From the NCBI GenBank assembly GCA_043808235.1, contig JAZDFC010000018.1, forward strand, positions 1 to 64,000: DNA of 64,000 bases. Reading direction: 5' to 3'. The stretch comes from JAZDFC01 sp043808235. Its GTDB lineage: Bacteria; Bacteroidota; Ignavibacteria; Ignavibacteriales; Melioribacteraceae. Below the pieces are notes generated by a model. The model had not been told where the DNA came from. It saw only the letters and a list, made by a program, of their open reading frames with translations, and searched no databases. The position numbers and the translations under genes are program-made. Of this stretch, positions 19,063 to 28,251 are shown one piece after another (within the stretch, counting starts at the first letter, position 1; every line of letters starts with the position of its first letter).

Positions 19063-20907
19063 ATGCAAATTCATATAGTCGACCTCATCATAATAATTGC
19101 CTATTTCGCCATTGTATTTATTCTTGGAATTTTAGTCTCGAAAAGAGCAATCAAAGATATCGATTCGTATTTCCTGGGCGGAAATTCATTGCCGTGGTGG
19201 ATACTCGGTGTATCGAATGCTTCGGGTATGTTTGATATTACCGGAACAATGTGGCTTGTATATTTACTTTTTGTGTACGGAATGAAGAGCGTATTTATTC
19301 CATGGCTGTGGCCGATTTTCAACCAGGTTTTTTTAATGATCTTTCTTGCAATCTGGCTTCGGCGTTCGGGTGTTATGACGGGCGCTCAATGGATTGAAAC
19401 GCGGTTCGGCAGCGGTAAAGGCGCACGACTTGCCCATATTATTGTTGTCTGCTTTGCGTTGATAAGCGTTATAGGATTTATTGCCTACGATTTTAAAGGC
19501 ATCGGCAAATTTGCAAAATCATTTTTACCGTGGGATTTATCGCCCGACATGTACGCTGTAATTCTAATGAGCATCACCGCAGTATACGCAATAAAAGGGG
19601 GAATGTTCAGTGTTGTTATTACTGAATTTTTACAATTTCTTGTTATGACAGTGGCTTCGATAGCGGTTGGAATTATTGCGATGAATGCTGTTGCGCCCGA
19701 TGTTTTAAATTCAGTTATCCCGAATGGCTGGAAAGACATTTCCTTCGGCTGGAATTTAAACTTAAATTGGAGCGGGATAATCGATTCGGTCAATTCTAAG
19801 ATTGCCCGGGACGGTTACGAATTATTCACAATCTTTTTTATGATGATGTTATTTAAAGGAATACTAGTAAGTTCAGCCGGGCCTGCTCCAAACTATGATA
19901 TGCAACGTGTACTTGCTACACGAAATGCAAAGGAATCAGCAAAAATGAGCTGGTTTGTTTCGGTCGTTCTTTTTGTTCCGCGGTATATGATGATTGCAGG
20001 ATTGACTATTCTTGCACTTGCATTCTACAGTACGCAGCTTAATGAAATGGGATCGGGAATAGACTTCGAAATGATTCTTCCGTATGCTTTAAAGAATTTA
20101 ATTCCGGTTGGTTTGGTTGGATTACTGCTCGCAGGATTGCTCGCCGCATTCATGTCAACTTACGCCGCAACAATCAATGCAGCCCCGGCTTATGTTGTGA
20201 ACGATATTTACAAGAAATTTTACAGACCCAACGAAGATAAAAAACATTATGTAAAGATTAGTTTTATCGTCGCAATATTTTTTGTGATTATTGGATTTAT
20301 ATTCGGGATGGTTGTAGAATCGGTAAATCAAATTACGTTGTGGATTGTGAATGCTCTTTACGGAGGATATACAGCGGCTAACGTATTGAAATGGTATTGG
20401 TGGCGGCTGAATGGATACGGATATTTCTGGGGAATGGTAGCTGGAATTGCTGCTTCGCTTATCATTCCGTTTGCTTTCCCGGCACTGCCGGCGTTAAACG
20501 CTTTTCCGTACATTCTGCTTGTTTCATTAATTGGCTGCATACTCGGCAGTTACTTCACTGAACCGGAGCCTGATGAAGTTCTTATGAGGTTTTATGTAAA
20601 AGTCCGGCCGTGGGGTTTGTGGAAACCGGTGCTTCAAAAAGTTAAACAGCAGTTCCCCGATTTTAAGCCGAAAAATAATTTTAAACGCGATGCATTCAAT
20701 ATAATCATTGGAATTATCTGGCAGACTTCGCTGGTTGCAGCTCCTATTTATCTCGTTATTCATGAGGTAACATACTTATTAATTGGTGTCGGTGTTATTA
20801 TAATAACTTCACTTATTCTTAAATTTACATGGTGGAATAAACTTGAAGAAACTTGCGGTGAACAGGTGGAAAAAGAATTCCAGGAAATTGCAGCCAGAAT
20901 TAATTAA
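19063..20907 (+). CDS. Sodium:solute symporter (SSS family), probable mannobiose importer
   Basis: The 614-residue protein has about 13-14 membrane segments and SSS features: 'DSYFLGGNSLPWW' near the N-terminus, 'GMFSVVITEFLQF', and 'GLLAAFMSTYAATINAAPAY' in the core. The C-terminal part carries an extra cytoplasmic stretch and two more membrane segments. It lies 11 bp before the mannosylglucose phosphorylase gene with no terminator between, so they are co-transcribed. In Bacteroides a sugar symporter, phosphorylase and 2-epimerase form the mannobiose pathway, so the likely substrate is mannobiose or a related disaccharide taken up with sodium. A candidate sigma-54 promoter precedes it. Confidence 0.88.
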   Translation: MQIHIVDLIIIIAYFAIVFILGILVSKRAIKDIDSYFLGGNSLPWWILGVSNASGMFDITGTMWLVYLLFVYGMKSVFIPWLWPIFNQVFLMIFLAIWLRRSGVMTGAQWIETRFGSGKGARLAHIIVVCFALISVIGFIAYDFKGIGKFAKSFLPWDLSPDMYAVILMSITAVYAIKGGMFSVVITEFLQFLVMTVASIAVGIIAMNAVAPDVLNSVIPNGWKDISFGWNLNLNWSGIIDSVNSKIARDGYELFTIFFMMMLFKGILVSSAGPAPNYDMQRVLATRNAKESAKMSWFVSVVLFVPRYMMIAGLTILALAFYSTQLNEMGSGIDFEMILPYALKNLIPVGLVGLLLAGLLAAFMSTYAATINAAPAYVVNDIYKKFYRPNEDKKHYVKISFIVAIFFVIIGFIFGMVVESVNQITLWIVNALYGGYTAANVLKWYWWRLNGYGYFWGMVAGIAASLIIPFAFPALPALNAFPYILLVSLIGCILGSYFTEPEPDEVLMRFYVKVRPWGLWKPVLQKVKQQFPDFKPKNNFKRDAFNIIIGIIWQTSLVAAPIYLVIHEVTYLLIGVGVIIITSLILKFTWWNKLEETCGEQVEKEFQEIAARIN

Positions 20908-20918
20908 AAGGAGACGAA

Positions 20919-22106
20919 ATGGATAAAAAGGAATTCAATCAAAAAGTCAAAAAGTTATTTGCCAAACACGAGAGGCTTATTAAAAGAAAAAACAAAAAAC
21001 AGGCGAAGAGTAACGGTGTATTTGATAGGTATGTTTACCCGGTTTTAACAGCAGAACACACGCCGGTATTTTGGCGGTACGATCTCGCTCAAAAAACTAA
21101 TCCGTTTTTAATGGAAAGAATTGGAATGAATGCAGCTTTCAATTCGGGTGCTATGTTGTGGAAAGGCAAAGTAATCCTCGTTGTCCGAGCGGAGGGGGTT
21201 GACCGCAAATCATTCTTTGCAATCGCAGAATCGAAAAGCGGAATTGATAATTTTAGATTTTGGGATTATCCGGTATTGCTTCCCGAAACGGAAAATCCGG
21301 ACACTAATGTTTATGACATGCGTCTTGTTGAACATGAAGATGGTTGGATATACGGTTTGTTCTGCACTGAAAGACACGATGACTGCAAACCGGATGATAC
21401 CTCGGCTGCAACGGCAGCGTGTGGAATCGCTCGTACCAAAGACTTAGTGAAGTGGGAAAGATTGCCCGACTTGATTTCTTACTCCGGTCAGCAGAGAAAC
21501 GTTGTACTTCATCCTGAATTTATAAATGGAAAATATGCTTTATATACCCGTCCGCAGGATGGATTTATTGAAACCGGAAGCGGCGGTGGAATTGGATTCG
21601 GTTTTACCGATAGCATGGAATGTGCTGAAGTGAAAGAAGAAATAATTATGGATAAGAAAATCTATCATACGGTTTATGAAGTGAAAAACGGATTGGGTCC
21701 CGCTCCAATTAAAACAGACAAAGGATGGCTGCAGCTTGCGCACGGTGTACGTAGTACTGCTGCGGGTTTAAGATATGTACTTTATGTTTTCTTATCAGAT
21801 TTGAACGACCCATCGAAAGTGATTGCAAAACCCGGCGGGTATTTTCTTGCACCTGAAGGAGAAGAAAGAATCGGTGACGTTTCAAACGTAACTTTCAGCA
21901 ACGGCTGGGTGGAAAAAAAGAACGGCGACGTTTTAATTTATTACGGCTCATCGGATACCCGTATGCACGTTGCTACAACAACTGTAAAGAAATTATTGGA
22001 TTATGTTTTAAATACACCGGAAGATAAACTGCGCAGCGCTGAGTCAGTTAAACAAAGAATTGAATTGATCGAAAAGAATTTGAAGTTGATGAAAAGAAAC
22101 AAGTAA
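20919..22106 (+). CDS. GH130 4-O-beta-D-mannosyl-D-glucose phosphorylase
   Basis: The 395-residue cytoplasmic enzyme has no signal peptide. GH130 subfamily 1 motifs are present: 'RIGMNAAFNSGAML', 'VVRAEGVDRKSFF', and the probable catalytic acid D133 in 'NVYDMRL'. It phosphorolyses mannosyl-glucose to alpha-mannose 1-phosphate and glucose. The partner epimerase that makes mannosyl-glucose from mannobiose is encoded just downstream on the opposite strand. A strong AAGGAG precedes the ATG, and the gene is 11 bp after the symporter. A clear intrinsic terminator follows at 22136-22178. Confidence 0.93.
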   Translation: MDKKEFNQKVKKLFAKHERLIKRKNKKQAKSNGVFDRYVYPVLTAEHTPVFWRYDLAQKTNPFLMERIGMNAAFNSGAMLWKGKVILVVRAEGVDRKSFFAIAESKSGIDNFRFWDYPVLLPETENPDTNVYDMRLVEHEDGWIYGLFCTERHDDCKPDDTSAATAACGIARTKDLVKWERLPDLISYSGQQRNVVLHPEFINGKYALYTRPQDGFIETGSGGGIGFGFTDSMECAEVKEEIIMDKKIYHTVYEVKNGLGPAPIKTDKGWLQLAHGVRSTAAGLRYVLYVFLSDLNDPSKVIAKPGGYFLAPEGEERIGDVSNVTFSNGWVEKKNGDVLIYYGSSDTRMHVATTTVKKLLDYVLNTPEDKLRSAESVKQRIELIEKNLKLMKRNK

Positions 22107-22135
22107 AAATTCCCTTAGTAGTAGTGCCTCCCTAT

Positions 22136-22178
22136 AATGCCATGCATCATAGAGTTTTATTCCTGCATGGCATTTTTT
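22136..22178 (+). terminator. Intrinsic terminator after the GH130 gene
   Basis: An 11-bp perfect stem (AATGCCATGCA at 22136-22146, TGCATGGCATT at 22164-22174) is followed by a T run to 22178. It lies 29 bp after the phosphorylase stop codon. Confidence 0.85.
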
Positions 22179-22180
22179 AC

Positions 22181-22283
22181 ACACCCCTCACCTCCCGATA
22201 AAAGCATCGGGACAAGCTCTCTTTTTAGAGGGGACGACGAGCTTTTAAAAGTCCCCTCCCACGGAGGGGATTTAGGGGTGGGT
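22181..22283. repeat. Dispersed intergenic repeat with nested hairpins (CCCCTCC...GGAGGGG)
   Basis: A G/C-run-rich stretch starts ACACCCCT and ends AGGGGTGGGT. It contains two internal hairpins, CCCGAT-AAAAGC-ATCGGG and CCCCTCC-CAC-GGAGGGG. It encodes nothing. A related G-rich hairpin lies at 48781-48824. It looks like a miniature dispersed element. Confidence 0.55.
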
Positions 22284-22319
22284 TAACTACAACGAAATTA
22301 AACCAATTCGTGTAATGCT

Positions 22320-22370
22320 AAAAGCCCAACTTCTGACGTGAAAAAAAATGTCGGAGAAGTTGGGCTTTTT
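22320..22370 (+). terminator. Strong 15-bp-stem terminator
   Basis: AAAAGCCCAACTTCT at 22320-22334 pairs perfectly with AGAAGTTGGGCTTTT at 22355-22369, enclosing a GAC...GTC inner stem and ending in Ts. It is the second terminator between the GH130 gene and the convergent epimerase, and the stem can serve either strand. Confidence 0.75.
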
Positions 22371-22377
22371 GCGCGAC

Positions 22378-22435
22378 GTAGAGACGCCTTACCCGTCAAG
22401 ACTCGGTCTTGCCGAGGCTGATAAGGCGTCTCTAC
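22378..22435. repeat. Second copy of the GTAGAGACG inverted-repeat family
   Basis: The outer 14-base arms (GTAGAGACGCCTTA and TAAGGCGTCTCTAC) are perfectly complementary. They enclose 30 bases that contain a small CAAGAC...GTCTTG hairpin. The first 11 arm bases, GTAGAGACGCC, are shared with the palindrome at 7313-7340. Confidence 0.85.
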
Positions 22436-22484
22436 AATTTCGGTTTATCGACAAATCGCGAATAGGTACTGAATTGTGCACCTT

Positions 22485-22509
22485 GAGACGCCATGTATGG
22501 CGTCTCTAC
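22485..22509. repeat. Third copy of the GAGACGCCAT palindrome
   Basis: GAGACGCCAT-GT-ATGGCGTCTC (22485-22506) followed by TAC. It is nearly identical to the core of the palindrome inside the T9SS coding region at 7313-7340 and ends 10 bp before the 3' end of the epimerase gene. Confidence 0.85.
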
Positions 22510-22518
22510 AAACACAAT

Positions 22519-23898
22519 TTATCCTCTAACTTTTTTCCAGTGTTCAATAAATTCATCGGTCTGTTTTTTCTTCTCTCTAAATCCTTCACTTTTGCCGTAC
22601 AGTTCAAAGTCTTCGTCCGCAAGCATTGATATACAATTCATCAAAGCACGTCCGTTGTGATAAGTGCACTGCCATAAATTTTGCTTCGAGCCGGTTTTAT
22701 AAAACGGCTGCTTATCGAGTCCGCCCCAGTACCAACCACCGTGCTCGTGGTCGATTAAATTTTTCTTAACATAATCCCAAAGCTGAACAAACATTTCAAA
22801 ATATCTTTTTTCTTCCGGGTAAATTTTGGAAAACATCAGCAATGCATTCAATCCTTCAGCCTGTACCCACCAGGTTTTCGAATCTTTGATAATTTTACAT
22901 TTATCCTCTCCGGCGAAATAGTAACCTTCATCCACAAAACCGATTCCTTCTTTATCCCATCCATTATCAATTGCATGGTCAAGCATTTTCTTCGCTACTG
23001 CGAGTGTTCTTGTATCATTTTCAATTCCAAGAATATGGGATGCTTCCATCATAAGGAAAGCAGTTTCATAATCATGTCCGAATGATACATGGTCGAGTCC
23101 GAAATTTTTCTCCCTCACTTCTTTCGAATCATCACGGAACGAAACCGGCTTGAAATCCGGTTCGAAGAATAATCGAAGGTATCCTTTTGACGACGTCATC
23201 GTATCACGAATTAAAACAAGAATATCTCTTAATTTTTTATATAGAATTTCATCTTTCCAGTTTGTATATAATTCGGTGTAAGCCTCCATCAAATGGATGG
23301 ATGAATTTTGGTCTTTGAAACCGACTTCATTTTCATCTTTCGCAAGTGTTTTGTATTCGTCATTTTTTCCGAAAATATTTCCTTCTTTTGTGATGAATTG
23401 AAAATACCCGCCGTAATGCGGATCGTAGCAGTGTTCTTCAATCCATTCAAAAGCTGTTCTGGCAAAGGCAATTACTTCGGGATTTTTAGTCAATTCATAT
23501 AATGCGGACAATCCATAAACTCCGAATGCGTTTCCATAAGCTCTCTTTTCATCACGCCATCCGTGAAGCGGAGTGAATCCACCGTCACGGTCGCGAACCT
23601 GGAAAAATCCGCCGTTATCATTATCCCATTGTTTGTCTTTCAAAAATTTTAATCCATGAACAGTCGCATTCTCATAAATTTTATTTCCGAAAAATTTAGC
23701 TGCTTTGGCTGCAGTCCACATATGCCGCGCCTGCGTAACAATCATTTTTTCCTGTACTGCTTCAATCTGCCAGTCGTGACTAAAATTTGTAAAGTAGCCG
23801 CCGAATTCTTTGTCAACACATTTAGGATAACATGCCTCGAACAAATCCTTTTGAAGCGATTCGAGCATTTCGTTTCTAATTTGATTTTTGATGTTCAT
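22519..23898 (-). CDS. Cellobiose/mannobiose 2-epimerase (AGE family)
   Basis: The start is taken at the ATG at 23898 ('MNIKNQIRNEMLESLQ'), since the 12 extra residues of the longer frame look non-coding. The product of 459 residues is an (alpha/alpha)6-barrel N-acylglucosamine 2-epimerase family member. Motifs include 'ARHMWTAAKAAKFF', 'HGWRDEKRAYGNAFGVYG', 'SFGHDYETAFLMMEA', 'WWVQAEGLNAL' and 'GGWYWGG', with the family's active-site histidines. It has no signal peptide and so is cytoplasmic. Its role is inferred from context: epimerise the reducing mannose of mannobiose to give mannosyl-glucose for the GH130 phosphorylase encoded next door. Confidence 0.88.
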   Translation of the reverse strand: MNIKNQIRNEMLESLQKDLFEACYPKCVDKEFGGYFTNFSHDWQIEAVQEKMIVTQARHMWTAAKAAKFFGNKIYENATVHGLKFLKDKQWDNDNGGFFQVRDRDGGFTPLHGWRDEKRAYGNAFGVYGLSALYELTKNPEVIAFARTAFEWIEEHCYDPHYGGYFQFITKEGNIFGKNDEYKTLAKDENEVGFKDQNSSIHLMEAYTELYTNWKDEILYKKLRDILVLIRDTMTSSKGYLRLFFEPDFKPVSFRDDSKEVREKNFGLDHVSFGHDYETAFLMMEASHILGIENDTRTLAVAKKMLDHAIDNGWDKEGIGFVDEGYYFAGEDKCKIIKDSKTWWVQAEGLNALLMFSKIYPEEKRYFEMFVQLWDYVKKNLIDHEHGGWYWGGLDKQPFYKTGSKQNLWQCTYHNGRALMNCISMLADEDFELYGKSEGFREKKKQTDEFIEHWKKVRG

Positions 23899-24072
23899 TT
23901 CAAATCCAAGGTTAGTGAAAATAACAATTGTCAATTTTTGTGCTACTCCAAATTTAATTAAAAGCAGCTTTTCGGAAAGTCATTTCATTACAATTATGAT
24001 ATACTTTTATTAAATAGATAAATACACATCGCCGTCTTTTCAATATTTATCAGGCTAATCAATCTTTTAAAT

Positions 24073-24088
24073 TGGCACAATAGTAGCC
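24073..24088 (+). promoter_or_regulatory. Candidate sigma-54 (-24/-12) promoter before the GH5 lipoprotein gene
   Basis: TGGCACAATAGTAGCC has a perfect TGGCAC -24 box and GC at 24086-24087 after exactly 10 bases (GG at 24074-24075). The start codon of the next gene lies about 80 bp downstream. A second such element precedes the symporter at 19006. Confidence 0.42.
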
Positions 24089-24167
24089 TCGCACAAAATG
24101 CTAATTTTGTATCTTTGGGTGCAAAATATTTTTTATGAATATGGTGTTTTATAAAACGGAACAGGTA

Positions 24168-25973
24168 ATGAAAAAAATATTTTTGTTATTTCTCCCACTT
24201 TTAAGTTTGTTTCTTATGCAATGTTCATCAAGTCAGTTTAGCTCTTATATCACTCGCGAAAAAGATAAACTTTACGAAGACGGAAAAGAATTCCGTTTCA
24301 TTTCGTTCAACATTCCGAATCTTCATTACATCGAAGATTATCTCCCATTCGAGGGAATTAATCCATGGCAGCTTCCCGACGAATTTGAAATAAAAGATGC
24401 GCTTACTGCTATAAAGCAACTTGGCGGAAAAGTCGCACGTACGTATGTGCTTCCGCTTCGAAAAGAATCCGACCCGATGGAATATGTCCGTTATATTGAA
24501 GGTCCCGGTCAATTTGATGAAGAAGCCTTTCGCACTTTCGATATGGTTTTGAAAATTGCAAATGAAGTAGGCGTGAGAGTAATAATCCCATTAGTTGATA
24601 ATTGGAAATGGTGGGGCGGACCGATGGATTATGCTGCGTTCAGGGGAAAAAGTCATAGTGAATTCTGGACGGACTCGCTATTGATTTCTGATTTCAAGAA
24701 GACAATTAATTATTTGCTTAACAGAGAAAATTTTTACACTGGAGTTCAGTATAAAAATGATAAAGCTATTCTTGCGTGGGAAACCGGAAATGAGTTAGAT
24801 GCTCCATACTCGTGGACGAAAGAAATCGCCGCATTTATAAAGAGTATAGATAAAAACCATCTTTTAATTGATGGAGTAACTTTCCACGGATTTACCGATG
24901 AGAGGGTTAATGATCCGAACACCGATATACTAACAACCCATTATTCAAAACCGGGCGATGTCATTTCAAATCAAAATTTATTCAAAGGGAAAAAAGCTTA
25001 TGTTATTGGCGAATACGGATTGAGAGATACAAAATCAATCGCCGATTTATCCGATGTAATTATTAATGAAGGATTGACAGGCGGATTGCTTTGGAGCCTC
25101 CGCAATCGAAATCGCGAAGGAGGTTTTTATCATCATTACGAAAGGCAATCTTACGAATCGTATCGTTACCCGGGCTTCCCGAGCGGCGATGATTATGATG
25201 AGAGAACTATTTTCCAATTGGTGATGGAGAAAGCGGCGCTAATCAGTGATGAACAAATAATTCCTATTCCTATACCCGAAACTCCAACGTTGCTTGATAT
25301 CAAAGATATTTCTGAAATTTCATGGCAAGGTTCCACCAGCGCTCAATCGTATGTAATCGAACGTAAAGAAGAGTACGTTGGTAATTGGGTGGCGATAGCC
25401 GATAATGCCGACGAAAGCAAATATGCCTGCCGTCCTATTTTCAGCGATGAAACGGCGCAAGTTGGCAAGCGATATTTTTATAGAATTAAAGCAAAGAATG
25501 AATCGGGTGAATCTGATTACTCAAATATCGTTGGACCGGTGGAAGTAAAATATCAAAAACTTGTTGACGAATTCGAGAACCTCGAAAAGATAATTAGCAG
25601 AGAAGGGAAATTGAGATTGATTACATACGACAACCTTCGCAAGGCAAGGGAAGACAGAAGCAGGCTCGCCGGCAGTTCGGGAAGTTACATCGTTTATAAA
25701 ACCGACGACTCAATTTCTGAAGTGGAATTGTTCGCTTTTATCATAGATGAAGATAGCAACGTGGACATTTATGTTTCCTCCGATGGGGAAACTTACAAGG
25801 AAATTGAGATAGATAACGAGGTTTATGACTTCGAAGAAAAAGATTACGGCTATTATCCCGCGGTAAAATTTTTCGGCAGCATCAAAGAAACAGGGGTGCG
25901 ATTTTTAAAAGTGATTTTGTCAGGCGATATACAATTGAGCCGGATGGAAATAAAACACAGCGAAGTAAAATAA
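24168..25973 (+). CDS. GH5-type mannanase-like lipoprotein with Fn3 and C-terminal beta domain
   Basis: The start at 24168 gives 'MKKIFLLFLPLLSLFLMQC', a lipoprotein signal with the lipid-anchored Cys at residue 19; an upstream ATG at 24135 would spoil it. The clan GH-A barrel (about 30-370) has probable acid/base Glu in 'ETGNELDAPY' and nucleophile Glu in 'VIGEYGLRD'. An Fn3-like domain follows ('DISEISWQGSTSAQSYVIER', 'RYFYRIKAKNESGESDYSN'), then a discoidin-like C-terminal domain. The first half resembles fungal and bacterial beta-mannanase-type proteins. Mannan is the likely substrate from context; exact specificity is unknown. A hairpin at 25972-25995 overlaps the stop codon. Confidence 0.8.
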   Translation: MKKIFLLFLPLLSLFLMQCSSSQFSSYITREKDKLYEDGKEFRFISFNIPNLHYIEDYLPFEGINPWQLPDEFEIKDALTAIKQLGGKVARTYVLPLRKESDPMEYVRYIEGPGQFDEEAFRTFDMVLKIANEVGVRVIIPLVDNWKWWGGPMDYAAFRGKSHSEFWTDSLLISDFKKTINYLLNRENFYTGVQYKNDKAILAWETGNELDAPYSWTKEIAAFIKSIDKNHLLIDGVTFHGFTDERVNDPNTDILTTHYSKPGDVISNQNLFKGKKAYVIGEYGLRDTKSIADLSDVIINEGLTGGLLWSLRNRNREGGFYHHYERQSYESYRYPGFPSGDDYDERTIFQLVMEKAALISDEQIIPIPIPETPTLLDIKDISEISWQGSTSAQSYVIERKEEYVGNWVAIADNADESKYACRPIFSDETAQVGKRYFYRIKAKNESGESDYSNIVGPVEVKYQKLVDEFENLEKIISREGKLRLITYDNLRKAREDRSRLAGSSGSYIVYKTDDSISEVELFAFIIDEDSNVDIYVSSDGETYKEIEIDNEVYDFEEKDYGYYPAVKFFGSIKETGVRFLKVILSGDIQLSRMEIKHSEVK

Positions 25974-26061
25974 ATCCGGTTGCAATTCCGGATTTAATGT
26001 TGCTCATAAGCATCATTATCCGTCTTTTTATGTTTTAATGTTGTCTTTACGCAACATTAAA
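25972..26061 (+). terminator. Two successive hairpins after the GH5 lipoprotein gene
   Basis: AAATCCGG (25972-25979) pairs with CCGGATTT (25988-25995), and TTTAATGTTG (26034-26043) pairs perfectly with CAACATTAAA (26052-26061). U tracts are weak. They separate the GH5 gene from the following operon. A further inverted repeat, TGAGTGAA (26070-26077)/TTCACTCA (26106-26113), lies in the next promoter region and could be an operator. Confidence 0.5.
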
Positions 26062-26221
26062 TTGGCAGTTGAGTGAACGAAATCGTTGTTTGTAGAAAAA
26101 GGTTATTCACTCAAATAGTAAATGATATTTAGCAGTTTTCTTTATAAAACATTACTTATAAATTGAGTAAATTTTGACTGTGTCGTAATCAAAAATAATT
26201 TATAAATCATTATGGGATGCT

Positions 26222-28240
26222 GTGATGAAATCGTTTTTAATTCTCTTATTACTTGCAGGAGTATCTTTTGCTCAGGGCGAAAAAAATTTTATGATTGAGA
26301 TGCCCTCATTATTTTCGGATAATATGGTGCTTCAACAGAAATCAAACGTACCTTTTTGGGGAAAAGCTTTTCCTCAAACCAACGTCGATATCAAAACAAG
26401 CTGGGGCTCGTCCGCCAAAACAATGGTTGGTAACGACGGGAACTGGATTACAAAAGTGAAAACACCGAAAGCAGGTGGTCCGTACGAAGTTGCAGTAAAA
26501 ATCGGCGACTCAACAATCGTTTATAAAAATGTTCTAATCGGCGAGGTTTGGTTGTGTTCGGGTCAATCGAATATGGAAATGCCGTTAGCAGGCTGGCCTC
26601 CGCGCGATACGATTTTTAACTCCGCATCTACTATTGCCAATGCTGGTAATTCGAATATCAGATTGTTTACAGTACCTCGAACGATTTCTTCCGAACCAAA
26701 TTTTAATTGCGGGGGTACGTGGCTTGAATGCAATTCGGAAACTGTGGCAAGTTTTAGTGCGACGGCATATTTCTTTGGTAAAAAACTTCACGATGAGTTA
26801 AAAATTCCAATTGGATTAATTCACTCGAGCTGGGGAGGAACACCCGCCGAGGCATGGATTAGCGGTAAGGACATCGTAACTGTAGATGAATTTGAAAATA
26901 TTGTGACAAAAATAAATGAATCCGGACCGGAAATTCTCTTGCTAAATTTGTGGCTCAACGGTCATAAAGTAATCGATATGAGTGAAAATACTTCCGAGGA
27001 AAGGTGGATGGATTTGGATTTCCAGGATTCGGAATGTTCTCAGGTTAATTATGATGACAGCCGCTGGCGCGAAATGATTCTTCCAACACTTTGGGAAAAT
27101 ACTGAAGTAGGAAATTTTGACGGCGCTGTTTGGTTTAGAAAAAAAGTTGAAATTCCGAATGAATGGCTGGGAAAAGATTTAATTCTTTCTTTGGGACCAA
27201 TTGACGATATGGATATCACTTTCGTCAACGGAATAAAAATAGGCGGATATGAAAAGGACGGATTCTGGGAAACCGAAAGAGTTTATACGATTGATAAAAA
27301 TTTGAATAAGGATTCTGTTCTTTCAATCGCAGTAAGAGTTTTGGATAATCAAGGCGGCGGCGGTATATACGGCACTGAAAATTTAATGACTTTATCGGTA
27401 AAAGAATCCGGTGATAAAATATCCATTGCCGGGGAATGGAAGTATCTTCCGGTTGCAGAATATAGAAATGTAAAATTTTATGTTTTCGGTGCAATGGGAG
27501 AAACTGCTTTTACACGTCCCCGGTTATCGGTGGATTTATCAGCGAATACGCCGACAACTTTATTTAACGGAATGATAGCACCGCTAAGGCCGTATGGAAT
27601 CAAAGGTGCAATTTGGTATCAAGGCGAATCGAATGTCGGCAATCCGAAATTGTATCAAAGAATTTTCCCGATGATGATTGAATGCTGGCGCGACGAATGG
27701 CAAGAAGGAAATTTCCCGTTCTACTATGTTCAGATAGCGCCGTATAATTACGGGGGTGAAACTAATTCGCAATTGCTTCGCGAATCGCAAATGAGGACAC
27801 TTAAAACGCCGAACACAGGCATGGCTGTTACTATGGATATCGGCAACCCTGATAACATTCATCCGGGAAATAAAGAGGATGTTGGCGAAAGACTTGCTCT
27901 TTGGGCGCTTGCCAAAAATTATAATAAAAAAGTTGTTTGCTCCGGTCCGCTTTATAAATCGATGAAAATACAAAAAGATAAAATTGTTCTATCTTTTGAT
28001 TTTGCCACCGGACTTGAGATAAAACCACGCGACGGGAAAAACAATTTTCAGATTGCCGGGAAAGATAAAGTATTTCATGATGCAGTAGTTGAAGTGAAAG
28101 GAAAAACTCTCGTTGTATCTTCTCCCGACGTAAAAGAACCTGTGGCAGTTCGTTACTGCTGGAGCGATATTCATGAAGGAACATTGTTTAACAATGCAGG
28201 ATTGCCCGCGTCTTCATTCAGAACAGATGACTGGGAATAA
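26222..28240 (+). CDS. Secreted sialate O-acetylesterase-like (SASA) glycan acetylesterase
   Basis: The 672-residue protein has a signal peptide (MMKSFLILLLLAGVSFAQ). It has SGNH/SASA motifs: catalytic Ser in 'CSGQSNMEMPL', block III 'WYQGESNVGN' and the terminal 'NIHPGNK' His block. A beta-galactosidase-like jelly-roll is inserted between blocks (about 255-395, 'WFRKKVEIP', 'DDMDITFVNG'), as in many Bacteroidota esterases. Such enzymes remove acetyl groups from sialic acid, xyloglucan or mannan. In this mannan/xyloglucan neighbourhood, deacetylation of hemicellulose is the likely job. It begins an operon with the metallo-beta-lactamase-fold gene (11 bp gap) and deoC. Confidence 0.85.
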   Translation: MMKSFLILLLLAGVSFAQGEKNFMIEMPSLFSDNMVLQQKSNVPFWGKAFPQTNVDIKTSWGSSAKTMVGNDGNWITKVKTPKAGGPYEVAVKIGDSTIVYKNVLIGEVWLCSGQSNMEMPLAGWPPRDTIFNSASTIANAGNSNIRLFTVPRTISSEPNFNCGGTWLECNSETVASFSATAYFFGKKLHDELKIPIGLIHSSWGGTPAEAWISGKDIVTVDEFENIVTKINESGPEILLLNLWLNGHKVIDMSENTSEERWMDLDFQDSECSQVNYDDSRWREMILPTLWENTEVGNFDGAVWFRKKVEIPNEWLGKDLILSLGPIDDMDITFVNGIKIGGYEKDGFWETERVYTIDKNLNKDSVLSIAVRVLDNQGGGGIYGTENLMTLSVKESGDKISIAGEWKYLPVAEYRNVKFYVFGAMGETAFTRPRLSVDLSANTPTTLFNGMIAPLRPYGIKGAIWYQGESNVGNPKLYQRIFPMMIECWRDEWQEGNFPFYYVQIAPYNYGGETNSQLLRESQMRTLKTPNTGMAVTMDIGNPDNIHPGNKEDVGERLALWALAKNYNKKVVCSGPLYKSMKIQKDKIVLSFDFATGLEIKPRDGKNNFQIAGKDKVFHDAVVEVKGKTLVVSSPDVKEPVAVRYCWSDIHEGTLFNNAGLPASSFRTDDWE

Positions 28241-28251
28241 AAAATCTTTTT

